Assembly: GCF_050003625.1 (NCBI RefSeq)
Contig: NC_134400.1
Coordinates: forward strand, 193,593,726 to 193,657,725
Origin: Haematobia irritans
Lineage: Eukaryota; Arthropoda; Insecta; Diptera; Muscidae
Reading direction: 5' to 3'
DNA length: 64,000 nt
Part shown: one piece after another, positions 33,970 to 46,610 of the stretch
Layout: every line of letters starts with the position of its first letter
How positions within the stretch are numbered: the first letter of the stretch is position 1
Notes under the pieces: generated by a model
The model's input: the letters and a program-made list of their open reading frames with translations, nothing else
The model's database searches: none
What the model was told of the DNA's origin: nothing
Position numbers and translations under genes: made by a program

Positions 33970-34710
33970 ATTTCTATAAAAATTACGGCAAAATTTTATT
34001 CTTATAGAAAGTTTTGTCAAAAATTTTTTCCATAGAACATTCTATAGGAATTTTGTCGTTAGAAAAAGTTCCATAGAAAATTTGGCGTTAGAGAAAATTT
34101 CATAGAAATTTTGTCGTTAGTGAAAATTCTACAGGAATTTTGTCGTTAGAGAAAATTATAGAAAATTTCATAGAAATGTTGTCGTCCGTAGAGAAAATTT
34201 TATAGAAATTTTGTCGTTAGAAAAAAATCTATTGGAATTTTTTACTTTAGAGAAAATTTCATAAAAATTTTATGGTTGGAGAAAAAGAAAATTTCGTAGA
34301 AATTTTGTCGTTAAAGAGAATTTCATAGCAATTTTGTCGTTAGAGAAAAATTCATAGATATTTTTTGGGTAAAGATACATTTTTGAATGAAAATTTCTTA
34401 GAAATTTTTTCTATATCTTCATAGAACTATAGAAAATTTCATAGAATTCTTTTCTTTACAGGAAATTGTATTGAAAGCTATCCTTTTGAGAAAAGTTCAA
34501 GGAATTTGGTTCTCTAGAGAAAATTTTTTTTCCGTTAAGGAAGATTTCATAGAAATTTTGTCGTTAAAGAAAATTCCATAGAAATTTTGTCCTTAAAAAA
34601 AACTTCATAGAAATTTTGTCATTAGAGAAAATTTCATAGAAACTTTGTCGTTAGAGAAAACTTCATAGACAATTTGTCGTTAAAGAAAATTTTATAGAAA
34701 TTTTGTCGTT
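33970..34710 (+). repeat. 29-bp minisatellite, family A remnant then family C
   Basis: Two family A units are followed by a clear family C array with the 29-bp unit GTCGTTAGAGAAAATTTCATAGAAATTTT. Several units around 34555-34710 are nearly perfect. Confidence 0.75.
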
Positions 34711-34716
34711 AGAGAA

Positions 34717-34990
34717 ACCGAACACCAAATAGTTTTTCAGTGGTGGATTATCCCAACTCAGTTATGATGGTGACATTTCTGAAGGTTTCAAAGCTTCTCT
34801 AAGTGGTTTTACTGCAATGTGGAACGCCGTTCGGACTCGGCTATAAAAAGGAGGTCCCTTGTCGTTGAGCTTACCATAGAATCGGGTAGCACTCAGTGAT
34901 AAGAGAGAAGTACACCGATGTGGTTTCACAATGGACTGAATAGTCTAAGTAAGCCCGATACATCGGGCTGCTAACTAACCTAACCTAACC
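34717..34990 (+). mobile_element. SINE copy without tRNA head
   Basis: This copy carries the SINE body from ACCGAACACCAAATAGTTTT to the tail CTAACTAACCTAACCTAACC. The tRNA-like head with boxes A and B is absent, so it is 5'-truncated. It interrupts the family C minisatellite. Confidence 0.8.
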
Positions 34991-34994
34991 TGGG

Positions 34995-35290
34995 TTAGAG
35001 AAATTTCATAATAATTTTTTCGTTAGAGAAAATGTCATAAAAATTTTTTCGTTGGAGAAAATTTTATTAAAATTTTGACATAAGAGATAATGTCATAGGA
35101 AACCTATCGGTAAAGAAAATTGCATAGATATTTTATCTTTAGAGAAAATCCTGTAGAAATTACTCGTACGTCGTTAGTGTAAAATTTCTTAAAAATTGGG
35201 TCGTTGGAGAAAATTTCATAGAAATATAGAAATTAAACAAAAATTAATAAAAATTTTGTCGTTATAGAAAATTTCATAGAATTTTTGTCG
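34995..35290 (+). repeat. 29-bp minisatellite family C, continued
   Basis: These are diverged units (GTTAGAGAAAATTTCATAGAA type) on the far side of the SINE. Confidence 0.65.
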
Positions 35291-35625
35291 TTCAATATTG
35301 GAGCTCCTGATTGTCTTTATATATAGTTTTCATCGGTCCATAATTATATAAAATCCCATAAAATCCCGAAGTAAATTTCATCCATCCGGAGTAAGTAGTC
35401 AAATCAAGGCGGGAAATGTGGTCTACATCAGAACTTAAAATAATATAAATCAAATTTCGCACAGCAATTTGTGGTTCTAAAATATCTTCAGCTTTCAAAT
35501 TCCAAGCTAATTTGTTAGAAATTACGATGATTAACAAATCATCACAAGATGTGAATTTATATGGACGTTATATGAAATCTTGGACCAATATACACCATAT
35601 TTACCACTGTTCTTTATCATCCTAA
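35291..35625. repeat. Degenerate DINE-like central units
   Basis: Fragments such as TCATCGGTCCATAATTATATA and TTTATATGGACGTTATATGA recall the ~150-bp units of R1 and R2, but the order is eroded and no ends are preserved. Confidence 0.4.
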
Positions 35626-35866
35626 AACAAGTAAGAAAAGTCTAAAGTCGGGCGGGACCGACTATATTATACCCTGCACCACTTTGTAAATCCACATTTT
35701 CGATACTATATCGAATCCGTCAAATGTGTTGGGTGCTATATAAAAGGGTTTTTGTCCCAAATATATACAGTTAAATCTTACTCCATCTGAACAAAATTTA
35801 TAATCGATAGACTTAAAATTTAAGTCGGCTAACGCCCTGCGATGGTACACTATGTTAGTAAAAACA
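35626..35866 (+). mobile_element. DINE-like R3 5' fragment
   Basis: It starts AAACAAGTAAGAAAAGTC, has the palindromic GTCGGGCGGGACCGAC and CCTGCACCACTTTG, and is cut off by a second R3 start at 35867. Confidence 0.6.
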
Positions 35867-36911
35867 AGTAAGGAAAGTCTAAAGTCGGGCGGGGCCAACT
35901 ATATTATACCCTGCACCACTTTGTAGATCTAAATGTTCGATACCATATCACATCCGTCAAATGTGTTGGGGCTATATATAAAGGTTTGTCCCAAATACAT
36001 ACATTTAAATATCACTCGATCTGGACAGAATTTGATAGACTTCTACAAAATCTATAGACTCAAAATTGAAGTCGGCTAATGTACTAGGGTGAAACGACAT
36101 GCTATTAAAAAAATTATGGCAAAGATTTAAATGTGAAGCAATTTTAAGGAAACTTCAAAAAAGGTTATTTAGGATTTATCGCTCGATATATATATATATA
36201 TATGTATTTGAAGTTAAGGAAAATTACAGTCAGTTTTACAACTTTTCGACTAAGCAGAGGCGATTTTACAAGGAAAATGTTGGTGTTTTGACCATTTTTG
36301 TCGAAATCAGAAAAACATATATATGGGAGCTATATCTAAATCTGAACCGATTCCAACCAAATTTGGCACGCATAGCTACAATGCTAATTCTACTTCCTGT
36401 GCAAAATTTCAACGAAATCGGAGTAAAAAATTGACCTCTGTGGTCATATGGGTGTAAATCGGGGGAAAGCTATATATGGGAGCTATATCAAAATCTGAAC
36501 CGATTTCAATAAAATTTAGCACACTTGACTACACTACTAATTGTACTCCTAGTGTACAATTAGTAGCCCAATTTGGGCTAAAACTCTGGCTTCAGGGGCC
36601 ATTCAAGTCCATATCAGGCAAAAGATATATATGAGAGCTATATCTCAATCTGAACCGATTTCAACCAAATTTGGCACACTTGACTACACTACTAGTTGTA
36701 CTCCTAGTGCAAAATTTCAACCAATTTGGGCTAAAACTCTGGCTTATGGACCCATATAAGTCCATATCGGGCGAAAGATATATATGGGAGCTAACATATA
36801 TCTAAATCTGCACCGATTTCAAATTTTGCACAATTGATTATACGGCCAAGTGTTATGTTTTAGCAAAATTTCAAGCAAATCAGGGTAAAACTCTGGCTTC
36901 TGGGTCCATAT
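35867..36911 (+). mobile_element. DINE-1/Helentron-like element, subfamily R3 (copy b)
   Basis: It has the AAACAAGTAAGGAAAGTC end, GTCGGGCGGGGCCAAC, a short (AT)n at 36190-36204, and four ~150-bp units with ATATATGGGAGCTATATCTAA and CAATTTGGGCTAAAACTCTGG. The GTCY block and hairpin end are missing; only 8 bp continue after the MITE at 36912-37442. The 111-codon frame at 36099-36434 is not a gene. Confidence 0.6.
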
Positions 36912-37442
36912 TAGAGGTGTGCACGTGACTCACGAAAATTTTCGTGATTCGTGCGTGAGTCATGAGTCACGCTCATGATAGCATGATAGTGTGCGTGAGC
37001 GTGATTAACAAACCAAAATGTCGTGCGTGAGCGTGAGTCACGAGAATAATATTTTCGTGAGTGTGTGTGAGTAACGAATTACACTCACGAAAATATTCCT
37101 GCTCACCAACATAAAACGCTTAAGAGTTAAATTCAATTACAATTTTAGTGACACCTGGGATGTTAAGAGTTTAATAACACTCTCGATTTTAATAATGCTC
37201 ATGTTTTCAGACACTTCGGTAAGGTAAATTAATTATAAAATTATCCGTGAGTCACGATATTTTTCGTGAGTCACGGTATTTTTCGTGAGTCACGACGTTT
37301 TCGTGCGTGAGTGTGCGTGAGTACAAATTTTCTTTTCGTGAGTGTGCGTGAGTCCTACCAAAAAATATCGCGCGTGAGTATGATATTTCAGTCGTGAGTG
37401 TGCGTGAGCGTGAGTAAACTATTACTCACGTGCACACCTCTA
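36912..37442. mobile_element. hAT-like MITE, 531 bp
   Basis: The terminal inverted repeats are TAGAGGTGTGCACGTGA at the left and TCACGTGCACACCTCTA at the right. The 8-bp target duplication GTCCATAT lies at 36904-36911 and 37443-37450 within an R3 unit. TIR form and 8-bp duplication point to the hAT superfamily. There is no transposase. The interior is packed with GTGAGTCACG/GTGCGTGAG motifs in both orientations. A fragment of one end is at 10845-10927. Confidence 0.85.
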
Positions 37443-37464
37443 GTCCATATCTATAGCATATCTA

Positions 37465-38405
37465 TAGAAATATCTATTTCTATAGCAATAAAATTTTGAC
37501 GAAATTTTCTATAAAAATAAAATTTTGAATAAAGTTTCTATAAACAAAAAAAAAAATATGATGAAATTTTCTATAAAAATAAAATTTTGACAACATTTTC
37601 AATAGAAATAAAATTTGGACTACAGTTTCTATAAAAATAAAATTTTGACGAAATTTTCTATAAAAATAAAATTTTGTCAAAATTTTCTATAGAAATAAAA
37701 TTTTGACCAAATTTATATATAGAAATAAATATTAGCAAAATTTTCTATAGGAATATAATCTCACAATTTTTTTTATAGAAATAACATTTTGACAACATTT
37801 TTTTATAGAAATAAAATGTTGACGAAATTTTTTTATTGAAATAAAATTTTGGCAAAAATTTCTATAGAAATAAAATTTTGACAAAATTTTCTATAGAAAT
37901 AAAATTTTGGCGAAATTTACTATAGAAATAAAATTTTGACAAAGTTTTCTATAGAAATAAAATGTTCGCAAAATAGAATTCATAGAATTCAAATTGTGGC
38001 AAATATTTCTAAAGAAATTACAATTCGGCAAATTTTGCTATAGAAATTAAATGTTGGCAAAATAAGAAATAAAATTTTGACAATATTTTCCATAGAAATA
38101 AAATTTTGACTAAATTTTCTAAAAAAACATTTTTTTTTTTTATAACAATAAAACGAAATTTACTATAGAAATAAAATATTAGCAAAATTGTCTATAGAAA
38201 TAAAATTTTCACAAAACTTTTGATAGAAATAAAATGTTGACAAAATTTTTTTATAGAAATAAAATTTTCACAAAATTTTCACAAAATTTTCTATAGAAAT
38301 AAAATGTTGGCAACATTTTCTGTAGAAATAAAATTTTGACAAAAGAAATAAAATTTTGACAAAATTTTCTATAGAAATAAAATTTTGACAAGAAATAAAA
38401 TTAAA
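37465..38405 (-). repeat. 29-bp minisatellite array (family A, minus orientation)
   Basis: GACAAAATTTTCTATAGAAATAAAATTTT units with frequent small indels and A-runs. No gene. Confidence 0.85.
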
Positions 38406-38855
38406 TTTCAGCATAAAATTAAAAAAATCTATAAATTCAAACATTTCTTTCGAATAAAACAATATTTTTGTATATAACCACAAAAATGTGATCAACAATT
38501 TCAAAATATTTTTTTTTTAATTTCGTAGATTTTTGATAAAATTGTCTTCAAATTTTCGTGGAGTATTTTTAACATGCGTGGCAACTGGGATATTAATACT
38601 GTAGATGTAAAATGGGATATAGCTCCTATATGTATGAAAGCTCTAACAAAAACTTGCAATTTCCCTATCTGACAACTGTCAAATGCATTCGCTCTTTTGC
38701 TGGCTCTGAAGGTGTAAACGAACTGTTTTTTGAACGAAGCTGATATCGTCATTTTTGGGGTAAAAGTCGGAAAATCGACATTTGCTTTTTTTTAGTAAAA
38801 AATCGTCAATTGGCCCTGGCAGCCCTGGATATAACTTCAGTGATTCTGGTAGCCT
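38406..38855. other. Unassigned sequence
   Basis: No recognisable repeat or gene. The short minus-strand frames at 38501-38752 and 38679-38918 have no motif and run into the MITE. Confidence 0.4.
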
Positions 38856-38856
38856 A

Positions 38857-39110
38857 CACACAAACATTTTTTTTTTTTGTTCAATCACGAATAATCTTTT
38901 TAATTGAAATGTCTTCAATCACAGAAATGATAGTATCAATTAAAAAATTAATTGAAGGTCAATTAAAAAATTAATTGATATTATTAATTTTGGTGATTGA
39001 TTTTTGTTTCAAAAAAAAATTTGTTGAATCAATTAAATTTTTAATAGAATATTTTTAAAGATTCAATTAAAATTTTAATTGGAAAAATTTTCGTGAAATT
39101 TTCTTCTGTG
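38857..39110. mobile_element. TA-flanked MITE (ATTAATT family)
   Basis: The element reads CACACAAACATTTTT to ATTTTCTTCTGTG between TA dinucleotides (38855-38856, 39111-39112). The interior consists of CAATTAAAAAATTAATTG palindromes, which recur in the copies at 52658-53053 and 11036. Small size, TIRs and TA duplication suggest a Tc1/mariner-driven MITE. Confidence 0.65.
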
Positions 39111-39124
39111 TAAAGCCCTCTCAA

Positions 39125-39240
39125 GTTCATAATCAAGAACTCATATTCTTTTATGGTTGGAAATCGATATTTCGATGTGCAACAAATGGAAAGACAAACT
39201 TATTATATAGCCCCACCTTATCATGGTGGGCATAAGTTGA
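39125..39240 (+). repeat. Degenerate DINE-like 3' end
   Basis: GGAAATCGATATTTCGATGTG...ACAAACTTATTATA...CCCCACCTTATCATGGTGGG matches the R2 3' end with its hairpin. The rest of the element is gone. Confidence 0.55.
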
Positions 39241-40258
39241 AATTTGATTAAATAAACGTATGTCCCCTTTTGGCTACTCATCGTTGAAAATTTGTATTTT
39301 TAACCACAAAGTGGTTTGAAACTTGGCTAACGTTATATCTCTTACTATGATCAACAAATTTAGAAAATTACATTGGAATTCAAGTACTTGTGCTTTGCAA
39401 GTTTTTTTAAGATTTTTTTAAAGCACTTTGAATTCACACCAAACCAAAGCATTTGAATTGAAGCCTCGATACAATATCATTGTTGGCTAACAGTCTTGTG
39501 CGCAGATGCAGCTGCGTTGAATTAGGCCCATATAAAAGCTCATATAAAAGTTTTAAAATTTTAGTACTAACCACAGATATGAACCGGTAGAGAACTAGAG
39601 AGCCCTCTGTGATCAAACGTAATTTAAAGCTCAATCGTAAATATGTAAATTGGTTTACAAATATTTGAAATAAAAGAAATCTTAGTTCTCTGGCATAGTT
39701 ACATTAAAATTTGGTAGATATTTCGTTGTATTAAAATTTGATCAAAATACGACCATATACAAAATATCTTAGCATTGTTATTACAACCCCACAGATTTAA
39801 GGTTGTATATATAAAATACTTGAGATACAAAATACAACCTATTCTTAAGATTTATTTCAATCTTACAGCATTTATACACCAAAGGGCAAAGATTTGTGAT
39901 ACAGGTAGTTGGTAGTTGGAAAATAAAAAAAAAAATCATTAAATTTATAAAATAAAAGCTATAAATAAAATCCCAAAACAAAAGAATTGCATACAACCAC
40001 ATTATTAAATTAAATTTATGAATATTTCGCCAACAATATATACGTGGGAAAATTCGTATAAAAATTTTTGTTTTTGTTTTTACAAAATTCTTTGCATTAT
40101 AACAGGCAAAGGTGTTGTTGTGGCTGACACTTTTCAATGTATTCAAATTAAAAACCAACCTAATACGTAAAATTTTTTTGTTGCAGAACCTTAAGAATTG
40201 CAAATATTTTTACCACATAGTTTTTGTTTACATTGCCGTTGTCGACAAATTTTTAAGC
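39241..40258. other. Unassigned sequence, possibly host
   Basis: One of the longer stretches with no repeat signature. A 140-codon minus-strand frame (39781-40203) is AT-rich and has no motif; I do not call it a gene. The stretch runs into the first copy of the 40264 segment, which has an exon-like start. Confidence 0.35.
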
Positions 40259-40263
40259 ATTTG

Positions 40264-41900
40264 CATATCTAAATACAATAGCAAGTAGTATGTCTGATGA
40301 AGATTTTTCCAATTTCCATTATAATAAGTACATTGAAAATTTTCTATAGAAACTTTCTATAGAAAAAAATTTAAGAAAATTTTTATAGATATAAAATTTT
40401 AACAAAATTTTATATAGAAAAAAAATTAAACAAAATTTTCTACAGAAATACATAATTGACAAAATTTTCTATAGAAAAAAAATGTTGACATAATTTTCTA
40501 TAGAAAAAAAATGTTGACAAAATTTTCTATAGAAATAAAATTTTGATAAAATTTTCTATAGAAATAAAATGTTGACAAAATTTTCTATAGAAATAAAATT
40601 TTGACAAAATTTTCTATAGAAACAAAAATATTGACAATATTTTCTATAGAAATAAAATTTTGACAAAATTTTCTATAGAAAACAAATGTTAACAAAATTT
40701 TTTATAGATATAAGTACAATCTATCATATCTAAGTACAATAGCAAGTAGTATGTCTGATGAAGATTATTCCAATTTCCATTATAATAAGTACATTGAAAA
40801 CGATGCTATATTTTTATTAATTTTCTATAGAAAAAAATTTACGAAAATTTTTTGTAGATATAAAATTTTAACAAAATTTTATATAGAAATAAAATTTTGA
40901 CATCATTTTCTATAGAAATAAATAATTGACAAAATTTTTTATAAAAAAAATGTTGACAAAATTTTTGATAGAAATAAAAATTTGACAACATTTGCCATAA
41001 AAATAAAATTTTGACAAAATTTTCTATAGAAATAATATTTTGACAAAATTTTCTATAGAAATAAAATTTTGACAAAATTTTCTATAGAAATAAAATTTTG
41101 ACAAGATTTTCTATAGAAATAAAATTTTGACAAAATTTTCTATAGAAATAAAATTTTGACAAAATTTTCTGCAGAAAAAAAATTTGACAAAATTTTATAT
41201 GGAAATAAAATTTTGACAAAATTTTTTATAGAAATAAGTACAATCTATCATATCTAAGTACAATAGCAAGTAGTATATCTGATGAAGATTATTCCAATTT
41301 CCATTATAATAAGTACATTGAAAACGATGATATATTTTTATTAATTTTCTATAGAAAAATATTTACGAAGATTTTTCCTAGATATAAAATTTTAACAAAA
41401 TTTTATATAGAAATAAAATTTTGACATCATTTTCTATAGAAATAAATAATTGACAAAATTTTCTATTAAAAAATGTTGACCAAATTTTTGATAGAAATAA
41501 AATTTTGACAACATTTTCTATAAAACTTAAATTTTGACAAAATTTTCTATAGAAATAAAATTTTGACAAAATTTTCTATAGATATAAAATTTTGAAAAAA
41601 TTTTCTATAGAAATAAAATTTTGACAAAATTTTCTATAGAAATAAAATTTTGACAAGATTTTCTATAGAAATAAAATTTTGACAAAATTTTCTATAGAAA
41701 TAAAATTTTGACAAAATTTTCTGTAGAAAAAAAAATTGACAAAATTTTATATGGAAATAAAATTTTGACAAAATTTTTTATAGACATAAGTACAATCTAT
41801 CATATCTAAGTACAATAGCAAGTAGTATATCTGATGAAGATTATTCCAATTTCCATTATAATAAGTACATTGAAAACGATGATATATTTTTATTAGTTTT
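40264..41900 (+). repeat. Higher-order repeat: ~80-100 bp exon-like segment plus 29-bp array, four copies
   Basis: The segment CATATCTAAGTACAATAGC...ATGTCTGATGAAGATTATTC...AAGTACATTGAAAA occurs at 40264, 40725, 41249 and 41801. The spacings are 461, 524 and 552 bp, each gap filled with minus-orientation 29-bp units. In frame the segment reads MSDEDFSNFHYNKYIEN, preceded by an unremarkable 5' context. It could be a captured first exon, or a chance frame. Confidence 0.7.
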
Positions 41901-42904
41901 CTATAGAAAAAATTTAAGAAAATTTTTTGTAGATATAAAATTTTAACAAAATTTTATATAGAAATAAATTTTGACATCATTTTCTATAGAAATAAATAAT
42001 TCACACAATTTTCTATAAAAATAAAATGTTGACAAAATTTTTGATAAAAATAAAATTTTGACAACATTTTCCATAAAAATAAAATTTTGACAAAATTGTC
42101 TATAGAAATAAAATTTTGACAAAATTTTCTATAGAAATAAAATTTTGACAAAATTTTCTATTGAAATAAAATTTTATATGGAAATAAAATTTTGACAAAT
42201 TTTTTTATAGAAATAAAAATTGTTTAGAAAAATTTATATAGAAAAAATGTTGGCAAAATTTTTTATAGAAATAACATTTTGACAAATTTTTCTATAGAAA
42301 AAAAATGTTGACAAAATTTTCTATAGAAATAAAATTTTGACAAAATTTTCTTAGAAAAAAAATGTTGACAAAATTTTCAATAGAAATAAAATGTTGACTA
42401 AATTTTCTATAGAAAAAAAATGTTGACAAAATTTTCTATAAAAAAAAAATTTTGACGAACATTTTTTAAAGAAATAAAAATTGTTTAGAAAAATTTACAT
42501 AGAAAAAATGTTGACAAAATTTTTTATAGATATAAAATTTTGACAAAATTTTCTATAGAAAAACATTTTTGACAAAATTGTCTATAGAAATAAAATTTAG
42601 ACAAAATTTTCTATGGAAATACAATTTTGACAACATTTTCTATAGAAATAAAAATTTTAGAAAACATTCTGTAGATACAAGATTTTGAAAAAGTTTTCTA
42701 CAGAAATAAAATTTTCCAAAGAAATAAAAACTTTGACATTATTTTCAGTAGGAATAAAAGTTTGAAGAAATGTTTTATAGAAATAAAAATTTGAAAAAAT
42801 TTTCTATAGAAATAAGAATTTGAAAAAATTTCCTATAGAAATAAAATTTTCAGAAAAATTCCTATGGAAATAACAGTTTAACACAAATTTTTTGTAGATA
42901 TAAA
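40335..42904 (-). repeat. 29-bp minisatellite array (family A, minus orientation)
   Basis: One of the longest arrays, with many nearly perfect GACAAAATTTTCTATAGAAATAAAATTTT units and interspersed AAAAAAATGTT variants. Part of it is organised in the higher-order repeat at 40264-41900. Confidence 0.88.
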
Positions 42905-43112
42905 ATTTATAGGGCAAAACCCTACAGTCTGTAAGATGGTTGGATGTACAGCTGTTTCGGAATTACCACATTCCTCATCAGCATCCTCTACTTGTAGCAA
43001 AAGTATCAACCAATTATCAGAATAAATTCCGGTAATTCACTCAACCCAAAATGAAGTAAACTTGAACCTTCCGAAAAAAGGTTTTTTTTTTATAGTTGAC
43101 TACTGCCAAAGT
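42905..43112 (-). mobile_element. Hammerhead-bearing repeat, partial copy
   Basis: This is the reverse complement of the 2140-2340 region of the complete copy, diverged by roughly a tenth. The 54-bp direct repeats and the A-rich segment are missing. It interrupts a 29-bp array, like the first copy. Confidence 0.65.
42929..42997 (-). ncRNA. Type I hammerhead ribozyme, second copy
   Basis: On the minus strand it reads GGATG, CTGATGA, GGAAT-loop-ATTCC, GAAA, CAGCTGTA, CATCC, so core, stem II, helix III and proximal stem I are intact. The distal stem I pair is CTACAAG with CTTACAG, which has two central mismatches where the first copy pairs fully. It may cleave less well than the copy at 2254-2322. 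Confidence 0.75.
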
Positions 43113-43114
43113 AA

Positions 43115-43640
43115 ATAAGAAATAGAAATAAAATTTTGACAAAATTTTCTATAGAAATAAATTTCGACAAAATTTTCTAAAGAAATAAAATTTTGAAAAA
43201 ATTTTCTATAGAAATAAAATCTTGACAAAATTGTTTATAGAAATAAAATTTTGACAAAATTTTCTATAGAAATAAAATTTTGACAAAAATTTTTATAGAA
43301 GTTAAATTTTAATAAAATTTTCTATAGAAATAAAATTTTGACAAATTTTTGAAAGAAATTTGAGAAAAAATTTTATAGAAATAAAAATTGTTGAGAAAAT
43401 TTTATATAGAAAAAAAAATTGACAAAATTTTTTTATAAAAATAGAATTTTGACAAAATTTTCTATAGAAATAAAATTTTGACAAAAATTTTTTATAGAAA
43501 TAAAATTTTGACAAAACTTTCTATAGAAATAAAATCTTGACACAATTTTCCATACAAATAAAAGTTTAACAAAATTTTCTATTGAAATAATATTTTGACA
43601 AAATATTCTATAGGAATGAAATGTTGAAAAAATAAGATTT
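43115..43640 (-). repeat. 29-bp minisatellite array (family A, minus orientation)
   Basis: The array resumes after the hammerhead repeat and ends at 43640, before about 150 bp of unassigned sequence. Confidence 0.8.
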
Positions 43641-43794
43641 TTTTGTTTGGTATTTATTGAAATCCTCACTACTGATCTGGCATTGATAGCAAAGTAACTG
43701 TCTCATCTCTATCTAAGGCCTTTACGCATTATTTGTATTGGTAATCATATTATGAACACTTCTTACAAGACGTTGCACCTTCTATTCCATTGGG

Positions 43795-45952
<2,158 letters not shown>

Positions 45953-45954
45953 TA

Positions 45955-46483
45955 ACCGATCCCCAGATTTGACCTCCGGAGACTCTTTGCGGAGCAAAAT
46001 TCATCCGATCCGGTTGAAATTTGATACGTGGTGTTAGTATATGGTCTTTAACAACCATGCAAAAATTGGTTTATATCGGTCCATAATTATATAGAGACCC
46101 CATATAAACCGATCCCCAGATTTGAACACCGGAGCCTCTTGGAAGAGCAAATTTAATTCAATCCGGTTGAAATTTGGTACGTGATGTTAGTATGTGGTAT
46201 CTAACAGCCACGCAAAATTTGGTCCATATCGGTCTATAGTTATATATAGCCCCCGTATAAACCGATCACCAGATTTGACCTCCAGAGTCTCGTGGAAGAG
46301 CAAAATTCAACCGATTCGGTTGAAATTTGGTATGTGGTGTTAATATATGGCCTCAAACACCCATGCAAAAATTGGTCGAAATCGGTCCATAATTATATAT
46401 AGCCCCCATATAAACCGATCCCACGGTTTGGCTTGCGGAACCTCTAAGAGAAGCAAATTTCATCCGATCCGGCTGATAACACT
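45955..46483 (-). repeat. R1 central units, fragment
   Basis: Three and a half reversed ~150-bp R1 units without ends. Positions 46036-46483 are duplicated at 48531-48967. Confidence 0.65.
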
Positions 46484-46610
46484 AGCCAACAACCATTTTG
46501 TGAATTGTTTCTAGCATAATTTTTCTTATTGATTATGACCTACTAAACACGAAAATGATTTTTAAAAAATTTTCTGTCGATTGGTTTTCGAGATATAATT
46601 TTTTTAATTT
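46484..46610. other. Unclassified repeat X, left half
   Basis: It starts AACACTAGCCAACAACCATTTT, continues to TTTTCGAGATATAATTTTTT, and is interrupted by R3 copy d. The continuation is 48290-48530. The first 22 bp recur at 48968, followed by their exact inverse. Confidence 0.5.

Noticed and set aside
39781..40203. 140-codon minus-strand frame
   Set aside because: Very AT-rich, rich in F, I, N and K, no domain, signal or conserved motif; no promoter or splice context.
40745..40790. CTGATGA in the four-fold repeated segment as another hammerhead core
   Set aside because: No GAAA at a suitable distance, no stem II or stem I pairing.
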